Positions 1-8,547 of a DNA stretch of 64,000 bases are shown in pieces. Within the stretch, counting starts at the first letter, position 1. Each line of letters starts with the position of its first letter. Location of the stretch: positions 3,224,001 to 3,288,000 of the forward strand of contig NZ_JADQDK010000001.1 of NCBI RefSeq assembly GCF_019263705.2. Reading direction: 5' to 3'. The notes below the pieces were generated by a model. That model ran no database searches. It had not been told where the DNA came from and saw only the letters and a program-made list of their open reading frames with translations. The stretch is from Pseudonocardia abyssalis. Lineage in GTDB: Bacteria; Actinomycetota; Actinomycetes; Mycobacteriales; Pseudonocardiaceae. The translations under genes were made by a program, and so were the position numbers.

Positions 1-254
1 AGATGCTCGACCAGCACCCGCCGCGTGATCTTCGGGAGCAGTACGGTCAGGCGCTTCACCTCCGGGAGCTGCACGCCCTTGCCGACCTCGTAGCGCGGAG
101 TCGGGATCTGCACGAGATCGGCGACGTTGCGCGGCACCAGCTCGTCACGCTCGGCGCTGCTCGGCGCGTTCCGCGGAACGGCGTGGATGAACTGCATCTG
201 ACTCCCGGACGGGGCGACGGTGAGCTGGTCGCCGGGGCAGGTCGGCGTGAGCAT
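1..254 (-). CDS. N-terminal part of an unrecognised protein (cut by the window edge)
   Basis: Reading leftward from an ATG at 254 there is an uninterrupted frame of 84 codons that runs off the window. The peptide begins MLTPTCPGDQ and continues with the soluble-looking stretches QFIHAVPRN and VPRNVADLVQIPTPRYEVGK. It shows no signal peptide or membrane segment. Codons are GC-rich in the third position, as in neighbouring genes, which favours this frame over the overlapping ones. I do not recognise the family. The start is tentative because no clear ribosome binding site precedes it. Confidence 0.5.
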   Translation of the reverse strand, partial: MLTPTCPGDQLTVAPSGSQMQFIHAVPRNAPSSAERDELVPRNVADLVQIPTPRYEVGKGVQLPEVKRLTVLLPKITRRVLVEH

Positions 255-733
255 GGCCGGGATCCGGGGGCAGCCGGCCGCCCGGCCCGGCGGTCCGAAG
301 AGGCGGCCCGGAAGAGCAGTCCCCTGTTCGACGGTGCCCCGTGATCACGAGGTCGACCCGCGTCGAGCTTGACGGGGCGGCAAGGGCCGGCGTCGTGTAG
401 CAGCCGGACCCGCGGTCGATCCCATCCGGCGACGGCCGGAAGTACCGACGCTGCTCATGGACCCCTGCGGACCTCCGCAGACACGTTGCCCTGGATGCGG
501 GAGCCGGGGGCCGTGGGTTCTCCTCCCGCCACCCCGACCAGGTCGCGGGACGGTGCACACGTGTCCCTCGGCATCGGCCCGCACGAGATGACGCGACCCT
601 CGAAATCTCCGGGAAAGTCCACATCGCGATCGGTCTTGACATCGCGTGGACAATGAAAAATCGGCGTGTCCACCATTAACTGGAATGGGAGACCCGCCGA
701 ACCTGGATTGAGTTAAACACCGTGGGGGGCTTC
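255..733. other. Non-coding divergent gap with a relatively AT-rich promoter region
   Basis: This 479-bp gap separates two divergent genes and holds no convincing gene; the frames crossing it look like GC-driven shadows. From about 640 to 720 the base composition falls well below the local average, as expected for a promoter region. A direct repeat ACATCGCG occurs at 621-628 and 639-646, and the second copy overlaps a TTGACA hexamer at 636-641. No good -10 box lies at standard spacing. I looked for the rifamycin-associated inverted repeat known upstream of some helR genes and did not find it. Confidence 0.4.
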
Positions 734-2878
734 GTGTCAACTCTGGGATACGACGAGGAACTGCGCTCCGAGCGAGGCTACGTGGCCGGGCTCTACGCGC
801 GGCTCGACGCCGAGCGTGCGCGGGTGACCGGCATGTACGACGCGGCGCTGCGGGGCCACGAGGGCACGGCGGTCGAGCGGGACGTGGAGGTCCGGGCCGC
901 GGCGAAACAGGTGAAGCGGCTGCGGATCGCGGACAACGGGCTGTGCTTCGGGAGGCTGGACTCCCTGTCCGGCGACCGTTCCTACATCGGCCGGATCGGG
1001 CTGTTCGACGCCGACGAGGACTACGAGCCGGTGCTGCTGGACTGGCGGGCACCGGCGGCGCGCGCGTTCTACGTCGCCACCGCCGCGACCCCGGAGGACG
1101 TGCGCCGGCGACGGCAGTTCCACTCGCGGGGGCGCACCCTGGTCGAGTTCACCGACGAGGTGCTCGGCCGCCCGGACGGTGCGGCGCGGGGCGACGCCGC
1201 GCTGCTCGCGGCGGTCGACGCGCCGCGGGGCGAGGGGATGCGCGACATCGTCGCGACGATCCAGGCCGAGCAGGACGAGATCATCCGGCTCGACCACCCC
1301 GGGGTGGTGGTGATCGAGGGTGGACCGGGCACCGGGAAGACGGTGGTGGCGCTGCACCGCGTCGCCTACCTGCTCTACACGCAGCGCGAGCGGATCGAGC
1401 GCAACGGCGTGCTCGTCGTCGGGCCCAACCCGGCGTTCCTGACCCACATCAGCCGCGTGCTGCCGTCGCTGGGCGAGTCCGACGTCGTGTTCATGACCAC
1501 CGGCGACCTCGTGCCCGGTCTGCACGTCACCGCGGAGGACACCCCGGACGCCGCACGGGTCAAGGGATCGCTGCACATGCTCGACGTGCTCGCGGCCGCG
1601 GTCGCCGACCGGCAGCGCCGACCGGAGCAGCCGATACCGATCGCCCTGGCCGATGCCGAGGTGCGGATCGACGCCGAGACCGCGGAGTGGGCGATCCAGG
1701 AGGCGCGCGCGAGCGGGCTGCCGCACAACGAGGCGCGCACGGTGTTCACCGAGATCGTCACCTACGTGCTCACCGAACGGGCGATCGCCCGGATCGGGCG
1801 CGGCTGGCTGACGCGCCGGGACCGCGACGGGTGGGAGCAGCTCCGGAAGGACCTGATCGCCGAGCTCGCCGAGCACGCGGCGTTCCGCACCGCCCTCGAC
1901 GACCTCTGGCCGATCCTGACGCCGCAGGCCCTGCTCGCGTCGCTGTACACCTCCGGCGAGCACCCGGCGTTGACGCGTGCCGACGGCGACGCCTGGACGG
2001 TGTCGGACGTGCCGCTGCTCGACGAGCTGGTCGACCTGCTGGGCCGGGACCCGGAGGCCGACGCCGCGGCCGCGCAGACCGCCGAGCAGGAACGGCGGGC
2101 CGAGGCGGAGTACGCGGCGGGGACGCTGCAGGTGCTCGCGCTCGACCGCGAGGAGCTCGACGAGGATCTCGGGGTGCGCATCGAGGACCTCACCCACTCC
2201 GAGGTGCTGGCCGAACGGTTCGTCGAGGTGGACACCCGCGAGCTCGTCGAGCGCGCCGCGGCGGACCGGGACTGGACGTACCGGCACGTCGTCGTCGACG
2301 AGGCCCAGGAGCTCTCGGAGATGGACTGGCGCGTGCTCATGCGGCACTGCCCGAGCCGGTCGTTCACGGTGGTCGGCGACCTCGCGCAGCGCCGGTCGGC
2401 GGCCGGGGCGACGTCGTGGGGCTCGATGCTGGACCGCTACGTGCCCGACCGCTGGGCCTACCGGTCGCTGACGGTCAACTACCGCACCCCGGCGGAGATC
2501 ATGGCGGTCGCCGCGGCCCTGCTCGCGGAGTTCGCGCCGGGGGTCCGGCCGCCGGAGTCGGTCCGGGCGTGCGGGGTGGCGCCGTGGTCCCGGAGGGTCA
2601 CCGCGGACGAACTGCCCGCCGCCGTCGAGGCGTTCGTGCGGGACGAGGCCGGGCGCGAGGGCACCAGCGTCGTGATCGGGACGGGGGGCGTGCCGGCGTC
2701 GGAGACGAAGGGCCTCGAGTTCGACGCCGTCCTGGTCGTGGAGCCGGAGCGGATCCTCGCCGAGGGGCCGCAGGGGGCGGCCGATCTCTACGTCGCCCTG
2801 ACCCGCGCCACCCAGCGCCTCGGCGTCCTGCACCGGGAGCCGCTGCCACCGGCCCTGGTCGGGCTGACCGAAGCATGA
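734..2878 (+). CDS. helR: HelR/HelD-like RNA polymerase recycling ATPase (UvrD/Rep-type superfamily 1)
   Basis: The 714-residue protein belongs to the superfamily 1 HelD/HelR group. These ATPases bind RNA polymerase, help release stalled enzyme from DNA and, in mycobacteria and Streptomyces, can protect it from rifamycins. The N-terminal part carries the family segment DWRAPAARAFYVA. Walker A is GGPGTGKT near residue 196, the DEXX-like motif is VVVDEAQELS near residue 520, and a late motif is LYVALTRATQRL. Length fits HelR. I prefer the GTG at 734, which follows a GGGGGG stretch at 725-730, over the GTG at 722, which has no binding site. Assignment to HelR rather than a broader HelD paralogue is inference from length and actinobacterial context. 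Confidence 0.85.
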   Translation: MSTLGYDEELRSERGYVAGLYARLDAERARVTGMYDAALRGHEGTAVERDVEVRAAAKQVKRLRIADNGLCFGRLDSLSGDRSYIGRIGLFDADEDYEPVLLDWRAPAARAFYVATAATPEDVRRRRQFHSRGRTLVEFTDEVLGRPDGAARGDAALLAAVDAPRGEGMRDIVATIQAEQDEIIRLDHPGVVVIEGGPGTGKTVVALHRVAYLLYTQRERIERNGVLVVGPNPAFLTHISRVLPSLGESDVVFMTTGDLVPGLHVTAEDTPDAARVKGSLHMLDVLAAAVADRQRRPEQPIPIALADAEVRIDAETAEWAIQEARASGLPHNEARTVFTEIVTYVLTERAIARIGRGWLTRRDRDGWEQLRKDLIAELAEHAAFRTALDDLWPILTPQALLASLYTSGEHPALTRADGDAWTVSDVPLLDELVDLLGRDPEADAAAAQTAEQERRAEAEYAAGTLQVLALDREELDEDLGVRIEDLTHSEVLAERFVEVDTRELVERAAADRDWTYRHVVVDEAQELSEMDWRVLMRHCPSRSFTVVGDLAQRRSAAGATSWGSMLDRYVPDRWAYRSLTVNYRTPAEIMAVAAALLAEFAPGVRPPESVRACGVAPWSRRVTADELPAAVEAFVRDEAGREGTSVVIGTGGVPASETKGLEFDAVLVVEPERILAEGPQGAADLYVALTRATQRLGVLHREPLPPALVGLTEA

Positions 2879-2891
2879 CCCGCCCACACCA

Positions 2892-2934
2892 TGGTATTGC
2901 CACTGGCGCCATAATGGTGTCACTATGGCGTCAT
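2892..2934 (+). promoter_or_regulatory. Phased operator array TGGYGYCA upstream of the ribbon-helix-helix gene
   Basis: Three octamers lie exactly 11 bp apart: TGGCGCCA at 2904-2911, TGGTGTCA at 2915-2922 and TGGCGTCA at 2926-2933. The last overlaps the A of the ATG. A looser TGGTATTGCCA precedes them at 2892-2902. Spacing of about one helical turn with a half-palindromic core is typical of cooperative binding by ribbon-helix-helix dimers. The natural reading is autorepression by the downstream product. Confidence 0.6.
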
Positions 2935-3421
2935 GGACCTGACGCCCTATGTCGACGGCCTCCGGCGCGAACTGGCGGTGGCCGCCGAGGCGGGTGGTGA
3001 CGACGCCCGTGCGCTCGCCGAACGACTGACCGCCGCACTGGCGCCGGCGGTTCGACTGACTCTGCTCGATGCCCTGTCCGCGGCCGCCGCCGAGATCACC
3101 CGCGACCTCGCCCCCGGCTCGGTCGACCTCCGGCTGCGGGGGCGGGAGCCGTCGTTCGTCGTCGCCACTCCGGATGGCGCCGCGGTGGCGCCAGAGATGG
3201 CGCCACCGGAACCGGCGGCGGCCGACCCCGTCGACGACGGCACCACCGCCCGGATCAACTTCCGCCTGCCCGAGCACCTGAAGGTCCGCATCGAGGCGGC
3301 GGCCGCGGCCGAGGGGCTGTCGGTGAACGCGTGGCTCGTCCGGGCCGCGGGCGCCGCCGTCGAGCCCGACCGTCGCCACACCCAGCGCGGTGGCCGGCGC
3401 TACACCGGCTGGGTCCGGTAA
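2933..3421 (+). CDS. Ribbon-helix-helix (HicB/Arc-like) transcriptional regulator
   Basis: This 162-residue protein has an alanine-rich N-terminal region of about 100 residues. A C-terminal ribbon-helix-helix follows at about residues 104-140, with beta strand TARINFRLPEHLK then helices ending EGLSVNAWLVRAA. Such proteins bind DNA as dimers through the paired beta strands. No toxin gene sits beside it, so a HicAB-type toxin-antitoxin role is not supported. It precedes a DUF4097 gene and a DrrAB-like exporter on the same strand, with a 50-bp gap, and may regulate them. Two clusters of a TGGCGCCA-like octamer flank its start and lie inside the gene, suggesting autoregulation. Confidence 0.75.
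   Translation: MDLTPYVDGLRRELAVAAEAGGDDARALAERLTAALAPAVRLTLLDALSAAAAEITRDLAPGSVDLRLRGREPSFVVATPDGAAVAPEMAPPEPAAADPVDDGTTARINFRLPEHLKVRIEAAAAAEGLSVNAWLVRAAGAAVEPDRRHTQRGGRRYTGWVR
3175..3205 (+). promoter_or_regulatory. Second cluster of TGGCGCCA octamers inside the regulator gene
   Basis: TGGCGCCG at 3175-3182, TGGCGCCA at 3186-3193 and TGGCGCCA at 3198-3205 repeat with 11- and 12-bp steps. They lie in the linker-coding part of the gene, where the protein is a low-constraint Ala/Pro stretch. They match the upstream octamers, so this may be an auxiliary operator allowing looping. Coincidence from GC-rich Ala codons cannot be excluded. Confidence 0.4.
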
Positions 3422-3471
3422 CACCCCCACCAGCAGAAACGTCTCGTCCGACACCCTTGGAGGGCACAGCC

Positions 3472-4320
3472 ATGCCCGTTTTCGACACCCCGAAGCCGAT
3501 CACCGTCAGCCTCGACCTCCCGGCCGCGGAGGTCCGGATCACCGCGAGCGAACGCACCGACACCGTCGTGGACATCCGCCCGAGCAGGCCGTCCGACGCC
3601 GTCGCCGCCGAGGCCGCCGACGGCGCCCACATCGCGTTCGCCGACGGCATGCTGACGGTGACCGTGCCCCCGCAGCGCCGCCGCGGGCTGCTCGACATGC
3701 TCCGCAGCGGCGTCGTCGAGGTCACGATCGACCTCCCGGAGGACTCGGACGTGCGCGGCGTCGTCGCGGGCGGCCTCCACGCCTCCGGGAGGCTCGGCGA
3801 CTGCCGGCTGCGCACCGACTGGGGCGGTATCCGGCTCGCCGAGACCGCCGCACTGCACCTCACGGCGTCCAGCGGGGAGATCGACGTGGACCGCACCGGC
3901 GGCCCGACCGAGATCACCTCCCAGGACGGGGACATCCGGGTCGGGCGTGTCGAGGGCAGCGCCACCGTCCGCAACACCAACGGCGAGATCACCGTCGGCG
4001 AGGTCACCGGGCACCTGCGGCTGATCGGCGTCAACGGCGAGATCGAGGTGGAGCGCGCACTCGGCGACATCGAGGCCCGCACCGCCCACGGCGGCATCCG
4101 GATCGGCGAGGTCGTGCGCGGCACCGTGTCGCTGACGACGGCCTACGGCGAGCTGGACCTCGGCATCCGACGCGGCACCGCCGCCTGGCTCGACCTCGAC
4201 TCGGCCGCGGGCGAGGTGCACAACGACCTCGACGCCGCCGACGGCCCCGGCACGTCCGACGAGACCGTCGAGGTGCGCGCCCGCACCTCCGGCGGCGACA
4301 TCCACATCCACCGGTCCTGA
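3472..4320 (+). CDS. DUF4097 beta-repeat protein
   Basis: The 282-residue product starts MPVFDTPKPITVSLDLPAAEVRI. It consists of successive short beta-strand repeats such as GEIDVDRTGGPTEI, GDIRVGRVEGSAT, GEITVGEVTGHL and GEIEVERALGDI, typical of the DUF4097 beta-solenoid family. No signal peptide or membrane segment is visible, so it is probably cytoplasmic. In many actinobacteria such genes sit beside DrrAB-type ABC exporters, as here: the ATPase gene starts 11 bp downstream. Biochemical function is not established. The ATG at 3472 has GGAGG at 3459-3463, which decides the start over upstream in-frame codons. Confidence 0.8.
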   Translation: MPVFDTPKPITVSLDLPAAEVRITASERTDTVVDIRPSRPSDAVAAEAADGAHIAFADGMLTVTVPPQRRRGLLDMLRSGVVEVTIDLPEDSDVRGVVAGGLHASGRLGDCRLRTDWGGIRLAETAALHLTASSGEIDVDRTGGPTEITSQDGDIRVGRVEGSATVRNTNGEITVGEVTGHLRLIGVNGEIEVERALGDIEARTAHGGIRIGEVVRGTVSLTTAYGELDLGIRRGTAAWLDLDSAAGEVHNDLDAADGPGTSDETVEVRARTSGGDIHIHRS

Positions 4321-4331
4321 AGGGGACGACC

Positions 4332-5240
4332 ATGACCATCCACGTGCGCGGCCTGCGCAAGTCCTACGGCGAGCACGTCGTGCTCGACGGCCTCGACCTC
4401 GACGTCGCCCGCGGCTCCGTCTACGCCCTGCTCGGGCCGAACGGCGCGGGCAAGACGACGACCGTGCAGATCCTGTCGACGCTGGTCGCCGCCGACGCGG
4501 GGCAGGTGCTCGTCGGCGGCCACGACCTGCACGGCGACCCGGCCGCGGTGCGCGGGGTGATCGGCGTGACCGGCCAGTTCTCCGCGGTCGACGCCCTGCT
4601 CACCGGCCGGGAGAACCTCGTCCTGATGGCCGACCTGCACCACCTCGGGCGCGCCGAGGGGCGGCGGCGGGCCGACGAGCTGCTGGAGCGCTTCGACCTC
4701 GCCGACGCCGGGGGCGACTCCCCCGGCACCTACTCCGGCGGCATGCGGCGGCGCCTCGACCTGGCGATGACGCTCGTCGGCGACCCGCAGGTGATCTTCC
4801 TCGACGAGCCGACGACCGGGCTCGACCCCCGCAGCCGCCGCACCATGTGGGGCATCGTCCGCGACCTGGTGGCGGGCGGCGTCACCGTCCTGCTCACCAC
4901 GCAGTACCTGGAGGAGGCCGACGCGCTCGCCGACCGGATCGGCGTCCTCGACGGCGGCCGCCTCGTCGCCGAGGGCACCGCGGAGGAGCTCAAGCGGCGC
5001 ATCCCGGGCGGGCACGTGCGGCTGCGCTTCGCCGACGCCGACGCACTGGGGCGGGCCGCGCTCGTCGTCGACGGGGCCCGCGACGACGACGCGCTCACCC
5101 TCGACGTGCCCGGCGACGGCGACGTCCGCTCGTTGCGCGCCCTGCTCGACCGGCTCGACCCCGACGCCGTGGCCGGCCTGACCGTGCACACCCCCGACCT
5201 CGACGACGTCTTCCTCGCCCTCACCGGGAGCAACCGATGA
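4332..5240 (+). CDS. ABC transporter ATP-binding protein, DrrA (daunorubicin resistance) family
   Basis: The 302-residue protein energises a two-gene exporter. It has Walker A GPNGAGKTTT near residue 37-46, the Q-loop in GVTGQFSAVD, signature SGGMRRRLDLA, Walker B VIFLDEPTTGLD, and an H-loop replaced by the TTQYLEEAD segment typical of DrrA-type ATPases. The C-terminal extension with DLDDVFLALTG is also characteristic of this family. Its stop overlaps the start of the permease by 4 bp (ATGA), indicating translational coupling. The substrate is unknown; drugs, lipids or peptides are all possible for this family. Confidence 0.9.
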   Translation: MTIHVRGLRKSYGEHVVLDGLDLDVARGSVYALLGPNGAGKTTTVQILSTLVAADAGQVLVGGHDLHGDPAAVRGVIGVTGQFSAVDALLTGRENLVLMADLHHLGRAEGRRRADELLERFDLADAGGDSPGTYSGGMRRRLDLAMTLVGDPQVIFLDEPTTGLDPRSRRTMWGIVRDLVAGGVTVLLTTQYLEEADALADRIGVLDGGRLVAEGTAEELKRRIPGGHVRLRFADADALGRAALVVDGARDDDALTLDVPGDGDVRSLRALLDRLDPDAVAGLTVHTPDLDDVFLALTGSNR

Positions 5241-6034
5241 TCACCGATTCCCTGACCATGCTGCGCCGCGACGTCACGCACTCGGTGCGCAACCCGATGA
5301 TCACCGTCAGCAGCATGCTGGTGCCGGTCTTCTTCATGCTGATCTTCGTCGGCGTCTTCGGCGGGGCGCTGGGCACCGCGATCCCCGGGGGCGGTTCCTA
5401 CGTCGACTACCTCGCCCCCGGCATCCTCGTCATGGCGGTCGCGTCCGGCATCGGCAGCACGGCCGTCGGCGTCAGCATGGACATGACCGAGGGCGTGATC
5501 GACCGGTTCCGCACGATGGCGATCGCACGGTCCGCCGTGCTCAACGGCACCGCCGTGGGCGCCGTGCTGCGCACCGTCGTCAGCGTGCTGCTGACGCTCG
5601 CGCTCGCCGTCGCACTGGGCTTCCGGCCGACCGCCGGCCTGCTGGGGTGGATCGGCGCGCTGGGCCTCGTGGTCCTGCTCGCCGTGGCGACGACCTGGCT
5701 CGGTGTGGCGTTCGGGCTCGTCGCGGGCAGCCCGGCGGGGGCCAACGGCTTCGCGCAGATCGGGCTCGTCCTCCCGGTCCTGTCGAGTGCGTTCGTGCCG
5801 GCCGACGCCGTACCCGCCGCCGTGCGGTGGTTCGTGCGGTACCAGCCGTTCACGCCGATCAACGAGACGCTGCGCGGGCTGTTCTTCGGCACACCCGACG
5901 CCGGCACCGCCCTCGTCGCCGTGGCGTGGTGCGTCGGGATCGCGCTCGCCGCCTGCGTCTGGTCGACGCGGGTGTTCCGACGGGAGCCGGGCCGGGCGAG
6001 CGGGCGCACCGCCGCGCAGATCATGAGCAGCTGA
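5237..6034 (+). CDS. ABC-2 type permease, DrrB family
   Basis: This 265-residue membrane protein is the partner of the preceding ATPase. It has an N-terminal cytoplasmic segment (MLRRDVTHSVRNPM) and about six hydrophobic helices, beginning with a helix at SMLVPVFFMLIFVGVFG. It contains the family-typical MAVASGIGSTAVGVSMDMTEGVIDRFRTMAI loop region and a late segment RYQPFTPINETLRGLFFG. Two subunits probably dimerise to form an export channel. It overlaps the ATPase stop codon. The four genes from the ribbon-helix-helix regulator to this permease form a plausible regulated export unit. Confidence 0.9.
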   Translation: MITDSLTMLRRDVTHSVRNPMITVSSMLVPVFFMLIFVGVFGGALGTAIPGGGSYVDYLAPGILVMAVASGIGSTAVGVSMDMTEGVIDRFRTMAIARSAVLNGTAVGAVLRTVVSVLLTLALAVALGFRPTAGLLGWIGALGLVVLLAVATTWLGVAFGLVAGSPAGANGFAQIGLVLPVLSSAFVPADAVPAAVRWFVRYQPFTPINETLRGLFFGTPDAGTALVAVAWCVGIALAACVWSTRVFRREPGRASGRTAAQIMSS

Positions 6035-6092
6035 ACGATGAGTGCGGGGCACGGCCGGCGTCCTACCCGCACATCCACCCCGAGGAGGAGCC

Positions 6093-6557
6093 GTGCCCAC
6101 CACCACCCCCTGCCTGTGGTTCGACGTCGGCGTCGCCGAGCAGGCCGCCGAGTTCTACGTCTCGGTGTTCCCGAACTCGGCCGTCGGCGCCGTCACCCGC
6201 CACCCCGACGGTGGGGTGCTGACCGTCGAGTTCACCCTCGACGGGCAGCCCTACGTCGGGCTGAACGGGGGCGACCAGTTCCGGTTCACCGAGGCGGTCT
6301 CGCTCCAGATCCGGTGCACGGGCCAGGAGGAGGTCGACCACTACTGGGACGCGCTGTCCGACGGCGGGGAGGAGGGCCCGTGCGGGTGGCTCAAGGACCG
6401 GTTCGGACTGTCCTGGCAGGTCACGCCCGTGGAGCTGCTGGCGCTGATCGCCGACCCCGACCCGGCCCGTGCCGCCCGCGTGCTGCAGGCGATGTACACG
6501 ATGCGCCGGCTCGACGTCGCGGAGCTGCTGCGCGCGGCCGACGCTGCACCTGCCTGA
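6093..6557 (+). CDS. PhnB-like VOC family protein
   Basis: The 154-residue protein matches the PhnB / '3-demethylubiquinone methyltransferase-like' branch of the vicinal oxygen chelate fold. It shows CLWFDVGVAEQAAEFYVSVF near the start and the characteristic CGWLKDRFGLSWQVTP near residue 110. The family is found beside ECF sigma factors and DUF899 genes in actinobacteria, as here, but its reaction is usually undefined. The GTG start follows GAGGAG at 6082-6087. Its stop is only 9 bp from the convergent DUF899 gene. Confidence 0.85.
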   Translation: MPTTTPCLWFDVGVAEQAAEFYVSVFPNSAVGAVTRHPDGGVLTVEFTLDGQPYVGLNGGDQFRFTEAVSLQIRCTGQEEVDHYWDALSDGGEEGPCGWLKDRFGLSWQVTPVELLALIADPDPARAARVLQAMYTMRRLDVAELLRAADAAPA

Positions 6558-6566
6558 CCCCGCCGG

Positions 6567-7280
6567 TCAGCTCGCGAAGTCCGGATGGTTGGCCCGGACG
6601 TCGGCGGAGCGGTCCTTCGGCTCCTCCCAGTCCTCCTGGCGGCCGAGCGCCGTGAGGTCGAGGAAGTAGTAGGACCCGCCCGTCGACTCCGCGCCGCGCG
6701 CGTACTGCGAGTAGGTGTGGAAGACCCGCTCGCCGTCGCGCAGGAAGCAGCTCAGGCCGGGCAGCTCGAGCGGCCACTCGTCGGACTCCAGCTCCCGGAA
6801 GTTGTAGACGGGCGGGGCGACTGCGGGGTCGAGTGTGACGCCGAAGTCGTGGTTGAACGTGGTGCCGTACGAGGAGTACCAGGGGAACGTCCACCCCTTC
6901 CTCGCCCTGTACGCCTCGATCTTCTCCAGCGGCGCCCGGGAGACCTGCACGAGCGTGGTGTCGCGGGTGTGCAGGTGGTCGAACAGGCCGTCGGACATCT
7001 CGTCGGCGCCCGCCGAGCAGCTCGGGCAGCCCTCGTCCCACTCGGGCGGGAACATGAAGTGGCCGACCATCAGCTGGCGGCGACCCTCGAACAGGTCGAG
7101 CAGGCCGACCTCGCCGTCCGGGCCGTCGAAGCGGTAGTCCGCGGTGATCTCGACCATCGGCAGCCTGCGGCGGTCGGCGTTGACGGCGTCGCGGGCACGG
7201 GTCAGCTCCTTCTCGCGCTCCAGCAGGGCGGTGCGGGCGGCGACCCACTCCTCGCGGGTGGCGATCTCGGGCAGTGCCAT
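6567..7280 (-). CDS. DUF899 family thioredoxin-like protein
   Basis: The 237-residue protein starts MALPEIATREEWVAARTALL and carries the conserved DUF899 features. These are LMVGHFMFPPEWDEGCPSCSAG, with a CPSC motif resembling a thioredoxin active site, and a central SSYGTTFNHDFGV block. The family has a thioredoxin-like fold; a redox role is inferred, not proven. It is divergent from the ECF sigma gene with 97 bp between, and convergent with the VOC gene. The three genes probably belong to one stress-responsive group. Confidence 0.85.
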   Translation of the reverse strand: MALPEIATREEWVAARTALLEREKELTRARDAVNADRRRLPMVEITADYRFDGPDGEVGLLDLFEGRRQLMVGHFMFPPEWDEGCPSCSAGADEMSDGLFDHLHTRDTTLVQVSRAPLEKIEAYRARKGWTFPWYSSYGTTFNHDFGVTLDPAVAPPVYNFRELESDEWPLELPGLSCFLRDGERVFHTYSQYARGAESTGGSYYFLDLTALGRQEDWEEPKDRSADVRANHPDFAS

Positions 7281-7364
7281 CGTGGTTCCTCTCGTCGTGG
7301 GTTCACGGGTATGACCGGCCGGGGGGGCGGAAAATCATCGGCGCATCCTGTCGGGGGGCGGCGG

Positions 7365-7380
7365 TAGGGTCGCCGTCGTG
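7365..7380 (+). promoter_or_regulatory. Leaderless promoter of the ECF sigma gene
   Basis: A TAGGGT box at 7365-7370 is followed by 7 nt and then the GTG start. No ribosome binding site lies between. This matches the TAnnnT plus 7-8 nt arrangement of actinobacterial leaderless transcripts and recurs at several genes in this window. Confidence 0.5.
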
Positions 7381-8364
7381 ACGACCACCACCCCCAGTGA
7401 CCTGCGGCCCGAGGAGATGGAGCAGTACCGCCGGGAACTCACCGGCTACTGCTACCGGATGCTCGGATCCTCCTTCGAGGCCGACGACGCCGTCCAGGAG
7501 ACGATGATCCGCGCCTGGAAGAAGGCCGACGGGTTCGAGGGCCGCTCGGCGGTACGCTCCTGGCTCTACCGGATCGCCACCAACGTCTGCCTCGACATGC
7601 TGCGCAGCCAGAAGCGCCGGGCCCGCCCGGTCGACCTGGGGCCGGCGTCACGGGTCGAGTCCTTCTCCGACGCCACCCGGCCGGAGTACGAGTGGGTCGG
7701 ACCGATGCCCGACGACCGCGTGCTGCCCGCCACGGCCGACCCCGCGGAGCTCACCGCGGCGAAGGAGAGCATCCGGCTGGCGTTCGTCGCCGCGCTGCAG
7801 CACCTCCCCGCGAAACAGCGGTCGGTGCTGATCCTGCGCGAGGTACTGGCCTGGCAGGCCAGCGAGGTCGCGGAGCTCCTGGAGACGTCGGTGGCGTCGG
7901 TCAACAGCGCGCTGCAGCGGGCGCGCGCCACCCTCGCCGCCCGCGACGTCGAGCAGGCGGCCCCCGTCACCGCCGACCAGCAGGCCCTGCTCTCGCGCTA
8001 CGTCACCGCGTTCGAGAGCTACGACGTGCAGGGGCTGGTCGCACTGCTGCACGAGGACGCCGTGCTCTCCATGCCGCCCTTCGAGCTGTGGATCCAGGGC
8101 CGCGACGAGATGGCGAAGTGGTTCGTCGGACCGGGCTCGGGCTGCGAGGGCTCGCGCCTGCTCCCGATCACGGGCAACGGGCTGCACGGGTTCGGCTCCT
8201 ACCGGCCCGACGGCGGCGGCGGACACGACCCGTGGGGCATCCAGCTGCTGGAGTTCCGGGGAGCCCTGATCGCCGCCCAGCACAGCTTCATCGACCCGAA
8301 GCTGTTCCCGCAGTTCGGCCTGCCGATGCACCTGGACCCGGGGCAGGTGTGGCCTCCCGCCTGA
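7378..8364 (+). CDS. ECF sigma factor with C-terminal SnoaL-like domain (SigG type)
   Basis: The 328-residue protein is an extracytoplasmic-function sigma factor. Region 2 is at about residues 15-80 (LTGYCYRMLGSSFEADDAVQETMIRAWKK). Region 4 is at about 135-185 (LPAKQRSVLILREVLAWQASEVAELLETSVASVNSALQRAR). A SnoaL/NTF2-like domain follows at about 200-328, including the DPGQVWPP tail. This fusion replaces a separate anti-sigma factor in SigG/SigJ-like groups, where the C-terminal domain modulates promoter binding. No anti-sigma gene is adjacent. Divergent DUF899 and nearby VOC genes are plausible targets. Confidence 0.88.
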   Translation: MTTTTPSDLRPEEMEQYRRELTGYCYRMLGSSFEADDAVQETMIRAWKKADGFEGRSAVRSWLYRIATNVCLDMLRSQKRRARPVDLGPASRVESFSDATRPEYEWVGPMPDDRVLPATADPAELTAAKESIRLAFVAALQHLPAKQRSVLILREVLAWQASEVAELLETSVASVNSALQRARATLAARDVEQAAPVTADQQALLSRYVTAFESYDVQGLVALLHEDAVLSMPPFELWIQGRDEMAKWFVGPGSGCEGSRLLPITGNGLHGFGSYRPDGGGGHDPWGIQLLEFRGALIAAQHSFIDPKLFPQFGLPMHLDPGQVWPPA

Positions 8365-8547
8365 TCACCCCCGGGTGACGGGTGCGGGCGCGCCGCAGGG
8401 CCGATCCGGTGAGGCGGTCCGCCCAACGGGTGAACACCGGCGGCAGGTGCTGCGACCATCGGCTGGTCCCGGCCGGAGGGTCGAACCGAACCGCCCCGGG
8501 CGCACGGACGTCGACGACCGGAGTCGGGTACAGCTCAGGGAGTCGGC

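Noticed and set aside
255..733. Rifamycin-associated inverted repeat upstream of helR
   Set aside because: No matching inverted repeat was found; only a direct repeat ACATCGCG is present.
2933..3421. HicB-type antitoxin of a toxin-antitoxin pair
   Set aside because: No small toxin gene lies on either side; neighbours are helR and a DUF4097 gene.
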